Shown piece by piece: positions 18,453-28,160 of a stretch of DNA of 64,000 nucleotides. A program made the position numbers and the translations under genes. Position 1 is the first letter of the stretch. Every line of letters starts with the position of its first letter. The notes beneath the pieces were generated by a model. That model did not search any database and had not been told where the DNA came from. It saw nothing but the letters and a program-made list of their open reading frames with translations. Origin of the DNA: an uncultured Pirellulaceae bacterium (GTDB lineage Bacteria > Planctomycetota > Planctomycetia > Pirellulales > Pirellulaceae); contig CALCJM010000014.1 of the NCBI GenBank assembly GCA_937967505.1, positions 58,975-122,974 on the forward strand. The letters are read 5' to 3'.

Positions 18453-18698
18453 ATGGATAAAGCAAAAGTCGCCGCCACATGCCCCAAGCAGGTCGAACTC
18501 GAAGCGGGCAAAAAATACGCCTACTGCACCTGCGGCCTGTCCGTCAGCCAGCCGTTTTGTGACGGCTCCCATAAGGGCACCGGTTTCGTACCACACGTTT
18601 TTACTGCTGAAGAAACAAAAACCGCCTTCCTCTGCCAGTGCAAACAAACCGGATCCGTTCCGTATTGCGATGGCTCGCACAAGAACATTACGCAATAG
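18453..18698 (+). CDS. Dual CDGSH-type iron-sulfur protein
   Basis: This 81-residue protein has two CDGSH zinc-finger-like sites that each bind a 2Fe-2S cluster through three Cys and one His. They are CTCGLSVSQPFCDGSH and CQCKQTGSVPYCDGSH. The ATG at 18453 is chosen because it gives a compact protein of normal size; the frame is open further upstream but shows no family sequence there. The tandem arrangement resembles the CISD3/MiNT subgroup. No signal peptide is seen, so it is likely a cytoplasmic redox or cluster-transfer protein. Confidence 0.9.
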   Translation: MDKAKVAATCPKQVELEAGKKYAYCTCGLSVSQPFCDGSHKGTGFVPHVFTAEETKTAFLCQCKQTGSVPYCDGSHKNITQ

Positions 18699-18780
18699 CA
18701 CAGGACGATCAGCGATAATTGATTGGCAAGCCGGGGGGCTTGCAGTACGTGACACTTTTCCTGACTTGAAAGCCCTCAAC

Positions 18781-19893
18781 GTGCCCGCCAGCCGTATCGC
18801 ATTCAGACTCCTGCAGGCCTTTGTTTGGCTGATGCTGCTGCTGGTGCTATTGCTGTTTATTGTCGCGCCACAGATCAGCCTGCTGCTGGTCAAGGGTGGA
18901 CACAGCGCTCCCACCTTCGGCAAAGCGATTGATATTCTTGAAAAGTGCAATGGCGTGGTCATGCACATTTTCATCTATGTTTACGTGGCATTTTTCGGCA
19001 GCTGCCTGGCCAGTTTCCTGAACGTGGTTGCCTGGCGGGTGCCACGAGGCAAAAGTATTCTCGGCTCCAGCCACTGCCCATGTTGCGATCACAGGTTAAG
19101 CATGCGGGACAATATCCCGGTTTGGGGATGGCTAAAGAACGAAGGACGCTGCCGCCACTGTCGGTCGCCGATCGCGCCGCGCTACCTGCTGGTGGAAGTG
19201 GTGCTGGGTTTGGTGTTTCTAATTTTGTTTGTGGCCGAGATCGTTTTTGGTGGGTTTAATCTGCCATCGGCCCCACGATTGAATCATATGGGCATTGAGT
19301 TTGTTCTGTTTGCTCCCAACGCCCAGCTGATCCAGACATTTGCGTTTCACACGACGCTGATGTCGATCCTGTTTACAATCGCCATGATCGCCACTTCCTC
19401 CTTTCGGATCCCGACCTCAGTGACGATTTTTTCGGTTTTAACTTTGGTTGGAATCGCCTGTTTTTGTCCTGCGGTCCTGCAGGTTTCGTGGACCGCATTC
19501 CCGCAGGCCCCGGACAACGCCGGACTTGTTCCCTTCGGTTTCACCAGCGCAATGACCATGCTGTTGGGAGCAGCGGCGGGAATCACTGCGGGCATGCTGG
19601 CCACGGCGTCAGGCGATTTACTGAATCCGCCCCCTCGCACCGATCCCCCGCAATCCACCGCATCGATCGTTCGGCAACAGCTTATCGTTAGTTTCGCTGT
19701 AACCGGCCTTGCCCTTGGCTGGCAATCGGTCGCCGTCTGCTTCCTGATTTGGTGCGTGCTGAAACTGATCGGCAGGCTGATCCCCCTTGGAAGCACTCCT
19801 GACGCCTCATTGTCAAATTCTTTCGGCCCGGCGGTGGTAATGGGGTCAGCGTTGCTGCATATTCTCTCGTGGAGCCTGATCTACAGTCGCTGA
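18781..19893 (+). CDS. Prepilin-peptidase-like membrane protein, catalytic Asp apparently lost
   Basis: The start is uncertain. The GTG at 18781 directly precedes the first membrane helix, and the longer frame overlaps the CDGSH gene in another frame. The protein has the N-terminal domain of type IV prepilin peptidases: GSCLASFLNVVAWRVPRG, then two zinc-type Cys pairs (CPCC, CRHC) around NIPVWGWL and the APRYLLVEV helix. In active A24 peptidases the next region carries Asp as in FIDLDHQLLP; here the aligned stretch is MIATSSFRIP, so that Asp is Ala. A GxGD motif is not clear either; the nearest match is TASGDLL. It may be an inactive paralog or keep only a methylase or scaffold role. Confidence 0.75.
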   Translation: MPASRIAFRLLQAFVWLMLLLVLLLFIVAPQISLLLVKGGHSAPTFGKAIDILEKCNGVVMHIFIYVYVAFFGSCLASFLNVVAWRVPRGKSILGSSHCPCCDHRLSMRDNIPVWGWLKNEGRCRHCRSPIAPRYLLVEVVLGLVFLILFVAEIVFGGFNLPSAPRLNHMGIEFVLFAPNAQLIQTFAFHTTLMSILFTIAMIATSSFRIPTSVTIFSVLTLVGIACFCPAVLQVSWTAFPQAPDNAGLVPFGFTSAMTMLLGAAAGITAGMLATASGDLLNPPPRTDPPQSTASIVRQQLIVSFAVTGLALGWQSVAVCFLIWCVLKLIGRLIPLGSTPDASLSNSFGPAVVMGSALLHILSWSLIYSR

Positions 19894-20079
19894 TGCCAAG
19901 TCTTTACCGGTTTTTTCCGACGAATACGCTTAGCCCTTTGAACAACTTGAACTTTATTTGCATAATAAACGTAGCAGAGAAATCGACACCAACGGGAAGA
20001 ACGAGTTTTCCCGGATTTTGTCCCCGGGACAATTCCACCCCACCATCATTCCGGCCAATCCTGATCAACGAAGACACGA

Positions 20080-21840
20080 ATGCCTGACCTGACCTCCAAC
20101 CTCTTTTTTCTGGCTCAACGCACCGAAGTAACGTACTGGCTGACGCCGGTTTGGTTGCTGGCCGTAGGAATCGCGATTGGATTTGTGCTGGCCATTGCCA
20201 TGGTCGCAAAACTGGCAGTCCTCCAGAAAATTCCATTCTTTAATTCGGTCACTCAGTCGCCGGGGCGCTGGCACGCATTTAGCCTCGTACTGGCAGCGAT
20301 CTATTTCCTGCTGTACCTCGCGTTTTACTATTGGCACTACGGTTCAATCGCACTGACCAGTAATTTTCTGTTGGCGATTGTGTTCGTCATCCCAACCTGT
20401 TTGATGATCGGATACGCCGCCTGGATTCTGACCTCCAAACGCATGGCGGGTGAAATCTGGAGCGTTGTTAACGAGGGTTTTCTCTGGTGGCTGAACCGGG
20501 TTTGTCTCGCATTCACGGTCTTTGCGCTACTGGGTTTTTTGCTGGCACCCTTCGACGGGTTCGGCGTGGTGAAATTCGTCGATAACCCCAACGAGATGAT
20601 GAACTCGCTGGGAAGGATTCCGTTCGTCGGTCCACAAACCATTAAAAAAACCATCCCCCCCAGCGACCCCAACCACTCAGGAGATATTTTTGAAGTCAGC
20701 TTTCATGGTGCCGAACTGGCGAACATCACGGTCAAGACCAATCAAAAGATCGAAATCAGTGAACAGAAAATTACTGGTGAATCAAACCCTGCCAGCATCT
20801 ACAACGTTGACGCGCGCGACAACGAAACCCTGATCATCAAACAGAACACCCACATTAAGGAACAATCGTACGATCGACTGTTCGTCAACAACCTTGGTGC
20901 CGAACCGGCAGAGATCGAAATGACGGTCACCACCGCTCCGGTCATTCCGGAAGTCCGCCTGATTCCCTCGGCAGCACTGTGCGTGGTGCTCGCGTATCTG
21001 ATGTATCTCGTATTTTACGCGATGGCTCCCAAAGTTGCCGCCATTGCGCTGTCCACATTCAAGACCGAGGTGTCTCAACCGCTGTTTATGTTGGTAATGG
21101 GGATTGGACTCGCATTTGTCGTCCTTTCCATTTTCATTCCCTACAACACTTTTGGGGAAGACATCAAACTGTACAAGGATTCCGGGCTGACGTTGATCCG
21201 CGTATTGGCGATCTTCACCGCGATCTGGGCGGCCAGTAAATCTGTCGCCGAAGAAATCGAAGGACGTACGGCCTTAACCGTACTGTCTAAACCTGTCGGA
21301 CGACGGCAGTTTATCCTGGGAAAATTCACCGGTATTTCACTGGCCATTATGCTGCTGTTTGTAATCGTCGGGCTGTGGTTTGTGATCTTCACCGCCTACA
21401 AACCAATATATGACGGGCGTGAAAGTGCCAAAAAAGTCGAAGACTGGTTCCAGTGCTTTAACGAGGCAATGTTCGTCATGCCGGCATTGCTGCTGTCCTT
21501 CCTGGAAGTGATTACCTTTGTCGGAATCAGTGTCGCGATCTCTACGCGTTTGAGTACACTGCCGAACTTCTTGATCTGTTTCGCCATTTACGTGCTGGGG
21601 CACCTGACACCCCAGTTCCTGAACTCAAACCTGTCCACGTTTGAACCTGTCGTGGCCTTTGGAAATTTGCTGGCGGTGATCTTCCCGGTGCTTGATCACT
21701 ACAGCGTCGAAACTGCCATCAACACCAACACCTTTGTCCCGTTGGAATACACAGGGTGGATTCTGATTGGCACGTTGATCTACGGGACAATCGCGACACT
21801 GCTGGCGCTGGTCTTTTTCGAAGATCGCGACCTCGCCTGA
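20080..21840 (+). CDS. ABC-2-type transporter permease, large
   Basis: This 586-residue membrane protein has helices near the N-terminus, a soluble extracytoplasmic segment (about residues 195-295, beta-rich with EVSFHGAELANITVKTN), then several C-terminal helices. The region EEIEGRTALTVLSKPVGRRQFILGKF is typical of ABC-2 permeases, just before a membrane helix. No ATPase gene adjoins it; an ATPase partner must be encoded elsewhere. The gene is convergent with the DUF790 gene that ends at 21974. The substrate cannot be inferred. Confidence 0.8.
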   Translation: MPDLTSNLFFLAQRTEVTYWLTPVWLLAVGIAIGFVLAIAMVAKLAVLQKIPFFNSVTQSPGRWHAFSLVLAAIYFLLYLAFYYWHYGSIALTSNFLLAIVFVIPTCLMIGYAAWILTSKRMAGEIWSVVNEGFLWWLNRVCLAFTVFALLGFLLAPFDGFGVVKFVDNPNEMMNSLGRIPFVGPQTIKKTIPPSDPNHSGDIFEVSFHGAELANITVKTNQKIEISEQKITGESNPASIYNVDARDNETLIIKQNTHIKEQSYDRLFVNNLGAEPAEIEMTVTTAPVIPEVRLIPSAALCVVLAYLMYLVFYAMAPKVAAIALSTFKTEVSQPLFMLVMGIGLAFVVLSIFIPYNTFGEDIKLYKDSGLTLIRVLAIFTAIWAASKSVAEEIEGRTALTVLSKPVGRRQFILGKFTGISLAIMLLFVIVGLWFVIFTAYKPIYDGRESAKKVEDWFQCFNEAMFVMPALLLSFLEVITFVGISVAISTRLSTLPNFLICFAIYVLGHLTPQFLNSNLSTFEPVVAFGNLLAVIFPVLDHYSVETAINTNTFVPLEYTGWILIGTLIYGTIATLLALVFFEDRDLA

Positions 21841-21973
21841 TTGACGGACCTTCAACGGTTCAAACGTTCAGTCGCCGCCGAGGCCAAACAGGACGATTGG
21901 GCCAATTGGGCCATCGAGGCCCAATCGGCGTATGCTGTTCACGTGATTACGCCGGAGCAATTTCCGCAGAAGG

Positions 21974-23227
21974 CTATTGTGATTCCAGCGGTTCCAGACG
22001 CTTCAGTAGGTCATTCACTTTTAATGCAGTCTTGTATCGAAACACAGTCCGGTTGTCCCTGTCGGTTTCTTCATCCCAATCAACCGAATCTGAAACCGCC
22101 AATAAAATCTTCTGAGACTTGAACAGGGCAAGTGTTGCCCGTTTGGCCGACAGATATTCGGGCGTCCAGAATCCGACGATTTCCAGCAATACCCGTCTGC
22201 CGTCCTCGTGGACAAACACGAAATCCGGGACGAAAACCTTCTGACCGCTGTGCAGGATCGCGCCCTCGCGCACCAATCGCCAGCCCGCGCGTGGTTCGTC
22301 TCCCCATTTTTCCGCAAACGCCTCCTCCAGTTTCGAATCAAACAGATCGGCCGTCGCCACGTTCGAACGCAATCCGTCAGCCGGCGTGATTTGAAAAACG
22401 TTCTGCCAGCTGGACTTGCGGTGCTGAATTAACGCTCGCATCTTCCAACCACTACAGGACAACAATGCCGGCAGAAACTTTGCAAATGCCACGCCATACC
22501 GTCGCGTTTGCCTGATCACGGACAACGGGCCATCGAACTGAATGACATAATGCCCATCTTCCTGAAGCGTAATCGTGTGCATCAAACGTGCCAGTTTCGC
22601 GTAACGCAAAATCAGTTTGAAGTCATCGCTGGCCCAAACCGTCATGGACACCGCGTCGTACAGCACCGCCTGGCTCTGCGCCACGTTGTACCTCGCCAGT
22701 AAATCCGCCCCTGCCGCGTATCCCTCGAACTCAACCAGCCGGTGAAACTGCACCACATCCGAAAACAGATCTCGCTCAATCCCGGCCCAATCTGTTTTTA
22801 ACGCGGCAGCAATCTCCTGTTTCACCTCATCTTCAGCCGACTCAAACAACTGGTCGGGATGGCTCACCAGCGGAAACCGTTTTCCCGCCATGCGAAATAC
22901 CTGCCTTCGCAAATCAGCGGCCAACCCACGTCGATCACGATCGTATTTTCCGCGCTCGTCCAGCAATTTACAAAACGCGTCGATCCGTCGAATCGGACAC
23001 TCCGGTTCGTTTTCAAACAGTTTCCGCACCTGACGGTGTAGCTGTTCCCGCATCAGCCCCGATCCGTTTCGATAAATCGACAGCATTTGTTCGGCCAGGG
23101 CAAGATACCGGGCGTGTCGCTTTTGTGTCAGTCGGTCGGGCAAAATCTGGCCACGGCTATATTCGGCGATGGCGAGTTCGCGCGTAAGCATCGCTCTTCC
23201 TCCGTTTGGCCGATCGTCTGGATTCAC
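21974..23227 (-). CDS. Bax1-type (DUF790) nuclease, partner of XPB helicase
   Basis: This is a 417-residue protein of the DUF790 family, whose archaeal member Bax1 is a nuclease that binds the XPB helicase in nucleotide excision repair. The N-terminal part is helical (MLTRELAIAEYSRGQILP). The C-terminal part holds a PD-(D/E)xK-like nuclease core: FVPDFVFVHEDGRRVLLEIVGFWTPEYL has the Asp, the Glu and nearby Lys expected for the fold. The first ATG at 23227 lies inside the helicase gene; an ATG at 23191 matches family starts better. Either way it overlaps the helicase 3' end and should be translationally linked. Confidence 0.85.
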   Translation of the reverse strand: MNPDDRPNGGRAMLTRELAIAEYSRGQILPDRLTQKRHARYLALAEQMLSIYRNGSGLMREQLHRQVRKLFENEPECPIRRIDAFCKLLDERGKYDRDRRGLAADLRRQVFRMAGKRFPLVSHPDQLFESAEDEVKQEIAAALKTDWAGIERDLFSDVVQFHRLVEFEGYAAGADLLARYNVAQSQAVLYDAVSMTVWASDDFKLILRYAKLARLMHTITLQEDGHYVIQFDGPLSVIRQTRRYGVAFAKFLPALLSCSGWKMRALIQHRKSSWQNVFQITPADGLRSNVATADLFDSKLEEAFAEKWGDEPRAGWRLVREGAILHSGQKVFVPDFVFVHEDGRRVLLEIVGFWTPEYLSAKRATLALFKSQKILLAVSDSVDWDEETDRDNRTVFRYKTALKVNDLLKRLEPLESQ

Positions 23228-24611
23228 CTGTATCCTGACAAACTACTTCGTAGAGCGTGGCTCGCGCGTTACCCGTCCGCCGCAGAATCCGGCCCAATCG
23301 CTGTTTGGCCTGCCGCGTTGAAGAGGAACCGCCGATCACGATGGCGATTTTTACCGCCGGAACATCCACGCCTTCATCAAGCACTTGATTGGCGACAATC
23401 GCCGGGTAGCCCCCATCGGCCAACCCGCCAAGGATATCCAACCGTTCTTTCTTACCGCAATGGCTGAGCAGACACGGGATCAGAAACCGCATCGACACGT
23501 CACGCGCCATTGCGTTGGAACCGGCAAAAACAATCATCGGTGTCCCGGCATGCAATCGAAATAAATCTTCCAGCACACGCAATTTCTCTGTTGCCCGATC
23601 TTCAATCGCCTGTTTATGTCGGAACGCAACCAGTGCCTGCCGCGCGTAGGGATCCGTTGCCGATTCGCTGCATAAGTCCGGCCACTGAAAATCAGGCACC
23701 GTCTGCCGTTTTTCATACATGAACGAACGCACCTGATCAGAACATTCGTTGTAACGCATTTGTTCGGCGTCATTCAGATGCACAGGAATCCGTACGATAT
23801 CAAAATCGGCCAACGTCTTTCCTTTGACGCGTTCGATCCCAAGGGTAAACGCGCGGGGTCCGATCAGATCCTTCAGGTCGTTTTGTCGTCCGTCAGAGCG
23901 CTCCGGTGTCGCCGTTAGCCCCAAACGCCACGGGGCGATCGACATCGTGGCGCTGTCGCGACGGAAGTTACCCGGCAGGTGGTGGCATTCATCAAAAATC
24001 AGCAACTTGAACCGGTCGCCCAAGGTTGGTCCGTGAATTGAGGCACTGTCGTAGGTCGTCACCGAGACCGGTTTTACATTGAAGGTGTTGTCGCCAATGA
24101 TACCGGCATCATAGCTCAGTCCCTTCAAAACGCGGCGATGCCATTGATACATCAAGTCCCTTACCGGTGCGATGATCAGTGTGCTGCACGCAGTTTGCGC
24201 CATCAGATGCAACGCCACCTCTGTTTTGCCAGTGCCTGTTGGCATCACGACGACCCCTCGTTTACCGGCGGCGCTGCCGGCATCGCAGTCCGTCTCTGCC
24301 GTTGCAACGGTGCCCAACCATGCATCGATGGCGTCCTGCTGTTCGGGGCGCGGTGCGTGAATATCCTGCCGGCCCCAGCTTACGTCCGTCCAACCTCGGG
24401 CATCGTCCCGCCATGAGAGTCCGTTTTTGTGCAAGGTGGTCAATACCTGTCGGTAGTGAAACGCCTCGCAACGCCATATCGACACGCGCCGATCCCATGT
24501 CCAGATCTCTTTGCCAAAAAGACTTTCAACCATCGACTTACTTTTGTCTTTCAGCAACAACGTTCCCTGATCAAACGAGAACAAGAATGGGCTGTTGTCG
24601 GACTGTGACAT
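23157..24611 (-). CDS. XPB/Rad25-type DNA helicase
   Basis: This is a 484-residue superfamily 2 helicase. An N-terminal damage-recognition-like region precedes the Q/Walker A segment PRPEQQDAIDAW...VVMPTGTGKTE. The DEAH box is FDECHHLPG, motif III is GLTATPERSDG, and the C-terminal motifs are IVANQVLDEGVDVP and RQAKQRLGRILRR. The length and the direct overlap with the DUF790 nuclease identify it as a bacterial XPB of the XPB-Bax1 type rather than a RecG or UvrB-like helicase. It probably unwinds DNA at damage for the nuclease to cut. Confidence 0.88.
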   Translation of the reverse strand: MSQSDNSPFLFSFDQGTLLLKDKSKSMVESLFGKEIWTWDRRVSIWRCEAFHYRQVLTTLHKNGLSWRDDARGWTDVSWGRQDIHAPRPEQQDAIDAWLGTVATAETDCDAGSAAGKRGVVVMPTGTGKTEVALHLMAQTACSTLIIAPVRDLMYQWHRRVLKGLSYDAGIIGDNTFNVKPVSVTTYDSASIHGPTLGDRFKLLIFDECHHLPGNFRRDSATMSIAPWRLGLTATPERSDGRQNDLKDLIGPRAFTLGIERVKGKTLADFDIVRIPVHLNDAEQMRYNECSDQVRSFMYEKRQTVPDFQWPDLCSESATDPYARQALVAFRHKQAIEDRATEKLRVLEDLFRLHAGTPMIVFAGSNAMARDVSMRFLIPCLLSHCGKKERLDILGGLADGGYPAIVANQVLDEGVDVPAVKIAIVIGGSSSTRQAKQRLGRILRRTGNARATLYEVVCQDTGESRRSAKRRKSDAYARTRHRRI

Positions 24612-24715
24612 TTAAACCGGAAAGACTGAGTGATCGAACAGGATGGTTTCTGTGATCGTAGTATAACTCCAGCCAAAGGAGTCACGAACAGTAATGTCCT
24701 CTCACCTGACGAGGC

Positions 24716-25753
24716 CTATAAATTAACCACATCGGTAATATCAACCAATCCAACCGGCCGGCCTTGCGAGTCTACCACGGGTAATTCACTGATATTTCGT
24801 GCGGCCAGCACTTCGATGGCGACGCTGGTACGCTCACTGGCGTCGATGGTGATTGGGGCCGTCGTCATCACCCGACTGACCGGTCCGTCAAACAAATCGT
24901 CCTGTTGACGTTCCAGCAATCGCGCCAGATCGCTGTCAGTGAAAATCCCTGTCAGCGTGCCGGCATCGTCGATCAACATCACAACACCAGAACGACGACT
25001 GGCACCGCCCTGACTGACGAACAGATTGCGAACCGTTTCTGAATCCAAACCAATCCGGCACCCTGAAATTGGCCGCATGACTTCGGTTACGTTGGACAGT
25101 TTGCGTCCCAACGATCCCCCCGGATGGAATTTTGCAAAATCCAACGCCCGAAAATCCATCAAACGGGCAACCGTCAGAGCCAACGCGTCCCCCAACGCCA
25201 GCATCACCGTCGTGCTGGCCGAAGGAGCCAGCCCCAAATGCCCTGACTCCTGAAGCCGACCATAATTTAGCACGGCATCGGCATGTCGGGCCAAACTTGA
25301 ATCAAGTGTCGCGGTGATTGCGACTGTCTTGACCCCCTGATCGGCAAATCGAGGCAGCAGATTTACAATCTCGGCCGTTTCGCCGCTGTTGGAGAGAATC
25401 AGGACAACATCACCAGATCGAACGCGCCCGAGATCGCCATGGAGCGCTTCGGCGGGGTGCAAAAAATGACTTGGCGTTCCTGTCGAAGCAAGTGACGCGC
25501 TGATCTTCTGGCCAATCCAGCCTGCTTTTCCGATCCCCGCCACGATCACCGACCCTTTGCAAGCGGAAATCAACTCGACCGCCAACGGAAAATCAGCAGG
25601 AATGCTCTTACCAACCGACGCGATCGCATCCGCTTGGTGCAGCAGGATCTCACGCGCCTGTTTGATGTGCACCAACGGTAAATGTATCTCCGTCGGCGAA
25701 TACTCCCGCAGGTAGTCCTGACGCGGTTCCTGCGACCGGGCACGCAACGACAT
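24716..25753 (-). CDS. kdsD: Arabinose-5-phosphate isomerase
   Basis: This enzyme interconverts ribulose 5-phosphate and arabinose 5-phosphate, the first step to the LPS sugar Kdo. The 345-residue protein has an N-terminal SIS domain (VIVAGIGKAGWIGQKISASLASTGTPS, ILSNSGETAEIVNLLP, and the ESGHLGLAPSAST catalytic region, FHPGGSLGRKL). Two CBS repeats follow at about 225-345. This is the full KdsD/KpsF/GutQ layout. Its ATG shares one base with the stop of the upstream ABC exporter (TGATG), so it is coupled to it. Confidence 0.93.
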   Translation of the reverse strand: MSLRARSQEPRQDYLREYSPTEIHLPLVHIKQAREILLHQADAIASVGKSIPADFPLAVELISACKGSVIVAGIGKAGWIGQKISASLASTGTPSHFLHPAEALHGDLGRVRSGDVVLILSNSGETAEIVNLLPRFADQGVKTVAITATLDSSLARHADAVLNYGRLQESGHLGLAPSASTTVMLALGDALALTVARLMDFRALDFAKFHPGGSLGRKLSNVTEVMRPISGCRIGLDSETVRNLFVSQGGASRRSGVVMLIDDAGTLTGIFTDSDLARLLERQQDDLFDGPVSRVMTTAPITIDASERTSVAIEVLAARNISELPVVDSQGRPVGLVDITDVVNL

Positions 25754-27729
25754 CAGGCTGCCTCCTCAAAATCAAGATTGCGGATTCGGCGATAATCGAC
25801 ACACCGTGCCATCAATTGATCATGGGTACCAAAATCAATCACCGCACCTTCGTTCATCAACATGATGTAATCCACCAGTTCCAGCGTTGAAACCCGATGC
25901 GTAATAATCAACGTCGTACGTCCCTTGATAAACGTGGCCAACGTCTGGTGGATTAACGTCTCACTTTCAATGTCGATCTGGCTGGTTGCTTCGTCAAGGA
26001 TTAGGATATCCGGATCTTTCAGGATCGCTCTGGCCAACGACAGGCGCTGCCGCTGTCCTCCGGACAGTTTCCCGCCATGTTCGCCAATTTGCGACGCGTA
26101 GCCTTCATCCAGCTGCGTGATAAACTCGTGTGCGTGAGCCTTGGTGGCCGCATCAATAACGGCTGCGGAGCTGGTGGACGTTGTCCCGTAACCAATGTTT
26201 TCCGCGATGGTATCGTTGAACAACATGGTCTGCTGTGTCACATAACCAATGCGGCCACGAAGATCTTTCAGGCTGCACTGCCGCGTATCGACGCCACCAA
26301 TTTTTATACTGCCACCTCCAACATCATAAAAACGGGGCACCAGATTGATCAACGTGCTTTTCCCGCAGCCATTGTTGCCCATGATCGCCACCGAAGCTCC
26401 CGCAGGAATCGTCGCCGACACGTCATTGAGAACCCGACGATCATCGGTATAACTAAAATTCACGTTGTCGAATTCTATCTGGAGCTGCCCCACCGGTAAC
26501 GGCGTGGGCGATGGAGAATCGTGCACCGCAGGTACCTGGTCAATCAGGGGAAACACGCGATCGGCGGCAACCACGCCGCCCTGGATGGTGTTGTAGACAT
26601 CTGCCATTTTCCGCAGTGGATCAGCAACGCCAATCAGAAACGTAAAAAACAACATCACACGACCAAAATCCATCTTGGTGGAACTCATCGTGATTCCGAA
26701 TAGCTCCGTTTGCCCATTGAGTACCAGGTATCCGCCGGCCAACACGGACAGACTGATCATGCTCACGCCCAACACTTCGTTGTTAATGCGTGAGAACGAG
26801 TTGAACCATGCGATGCGCATGCCTTTGCGATAAACCTCATTGGCCACCGTTTCAAATCGCTCACGCTCACCGTCTTCCATGGTGAAGGCTTTGACCACGC
26901 GTTGATAGGTCAACGCCTGGTAGAGTCTGTCCAGCAGTTTTGCCGACTCCTCCATCGCCTTTTTATTGGCCCGTTTGGTAACCTTGGCCAGGGCAACCAT
27001 CAGATAGCCTGCGACGGGACAAATCAGACAGGAGAGTATCAGCAGTCTCGGATTAACCCAAGCCGCCCCAATCAGACACGCTGCCAGCTTCATTGGCTCC
27101 CGAATTGTCTTTCCAAACAGCACAGAGATCGCCTGACCAACGACAGAGGTTTCGCCACGAATTCGGCTGATCAGATCGCCCGTACCGTTGACCTTCATTT
27201 CGGAAGTTTCCATTTGCAGGACATTTCCAAAGACATCATTCTGCAAATCCAACACCGTGCGTTGCCCCACCCGGGCGACCAACACCATGTTTCCCATTAA
27301 AAATATCCCGCGCAACACCGTCCCGACAAACATTAGCACCATTAACCACGCCAGTGTTTGGAACGCGGTCGTTGGTGCCCACGATTCAATGTAAGGACGC
27401 AGGGTCTCGTTCCACCATTGCCGGTCCCGCTCGGTAGCAAGGTTGGCGTTGAGTTTTTCAATAGCCGACAGATGTTGACCGGATTCTGATTCAGCAGAAA
27501 GCCTAGCGATTTCACTCTGGAAGCCGGAAATCGCCGTCAAACTCTCATGATCCTGTTTATCGATCCACTCGTGAAGTGTGTCCCCCTTGAGAACAATTTC
27601 GACAAACGGATAGACTGCACCCAAATTACCGCCCCAGAGGACGGCAACACACAGGCAACAAATAAACGATCCGATTAGAGACCAGCGATATTTGAGCGTC
27701 ATCCATAACGCTCGATTGAGATTTTTCAT
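25753..27729 (-). CDS. MsbA-like ABC exporter, half-transporter
   Basis: This 658-residue half-transporter is an N-terminal six-helix domain fused to an ATPase. The ATPase shows Walker A GNNGCGKST, the signature LSGGQRQRLSLARA, Walker B ILILDEATSQ and the switch ITHRVSTLE. Between helices 1 and 2 is an unusual soluble insert of about 75 residues with heptad character (SEIARLSAESESGQ...). The same kind of insert occurs in the exporter at 34312-36306. Coupling to kdsD suggests export of a lipid A or polysaccharide precursor. It is divergent from the ArsR gene. Confidence 0.9.
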   Translation of the reverse strand: MKNLNRALWMTLKYRWSLIGSFICCLCVAVLWGGNLGAVYPFVEIVLKGDTLHEWIDKQDHESLTAISGFQSEIARLSAESESGQHLSAIEKLNANLATERDRQWWNETLRPYIESWAPTTAFQTLAWLMVLMFVGTVLRGIFLMGNMVLVARVGQRTVLDLQNDVFGNVLQMETSEMKVNGTGDLISRIRGETSVVGQAISVLFGKTIREPMKLAACLIGAAWVNPRLLILSCLICPVAGYLMVALAKVTKRANKKAMEESAKLLDRLYQALTYQRVVKAFTMEDGERERFETVANEVYRKGMRIAWFNSFSRINNEVLGVSMISLSVLAGGYLVLNGQTELFGITMSSTKMDFGRVMLFFTFLIGVADPLRKMADVYNTIQGGVVAADRVFPLIDQVPAVHDSPSPTPLPVGQLQIEFDNVNFSYTDDRRVLNDVSATIPAGASVAIMGNNGCGKSTLINLVPRFYDVGGGSIKIGGVDTRQCSLKDLRGRIGYVTQQTMLFNDTIAENIGYGTTSTSSAAVIDAATKAHAHEFITQLDEGYASQIGEHGGKLSGGQRQRLSLARAILKDPDILILDEATSQIDIESETLIHQTLATFIKGRTTLIITHRVSTLELVDYIMLMNEGAVIDFGTHDQLMARCVDYRRIRNLDFEEAA

Positions 27730-28160
27730 ACGTCCAACTGGCGATCAAATGCATCCTTGCAATTTCGCATGGCCCAGACTGAAAGCACTCATTCGGGGCC
27801 ATTCGAGGCTTTTCGAGATTCTACGGCACAACAGTCACTTGAACCAAGGGCAATCCACTGCTGCTGGCAGGCAAGAAACATACTCCGGCAGTTGTTTTCT
27901 GCCGGAAAACAACTGCAAAATGATATTTCTGCCGAACCATCCAAACCGTGATGCGGTCCAGCATCAACATCGACCGCCACCAGATCAATGGGCACCCACA
28001 CCCCTCTAAATGGGTGATTTTAATTCTATTGTTCGATCACAGAATATGCCCTGAATATCAATCCCCTTTCCATATCGACCAACACCGATACATTGATCTT
28101 AACCAAGTCTTGTTGTGCACCCCTCCTCCTCCCGCTAACGCTCGAACAATCTGGACCGAT
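27730..28160. other. Intergenic region between divergent genes, with overlapping hairpins
   Basis: This 430-base gap between the ABC exporter (leftward) and the ArsR gene (rightward) has no credible gene. It holds two overlapping, mutually exclusive hairpins at 27885-27916. It must carry the promoters of both operons. Confidence 0.6.
27885..27916. promoter_or_regulatory. Two mutually exclusive hairpins
   Basis: Hairpin A pairs CCGGCAG (27885-27891) with CTGCCGG (27899-27905). Hairpin B pairs GCAGTTGTTTTC (27888-27899) with GAAAACAACTGC (27905-27916) around a 5-base loop. They share bases, so only one can form at a time. On the minus strand this would lie about 155 bases before the ABC exporter start, a possible leader element. 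It could also be a protein-binding palindrome. Confidence 0.5.
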
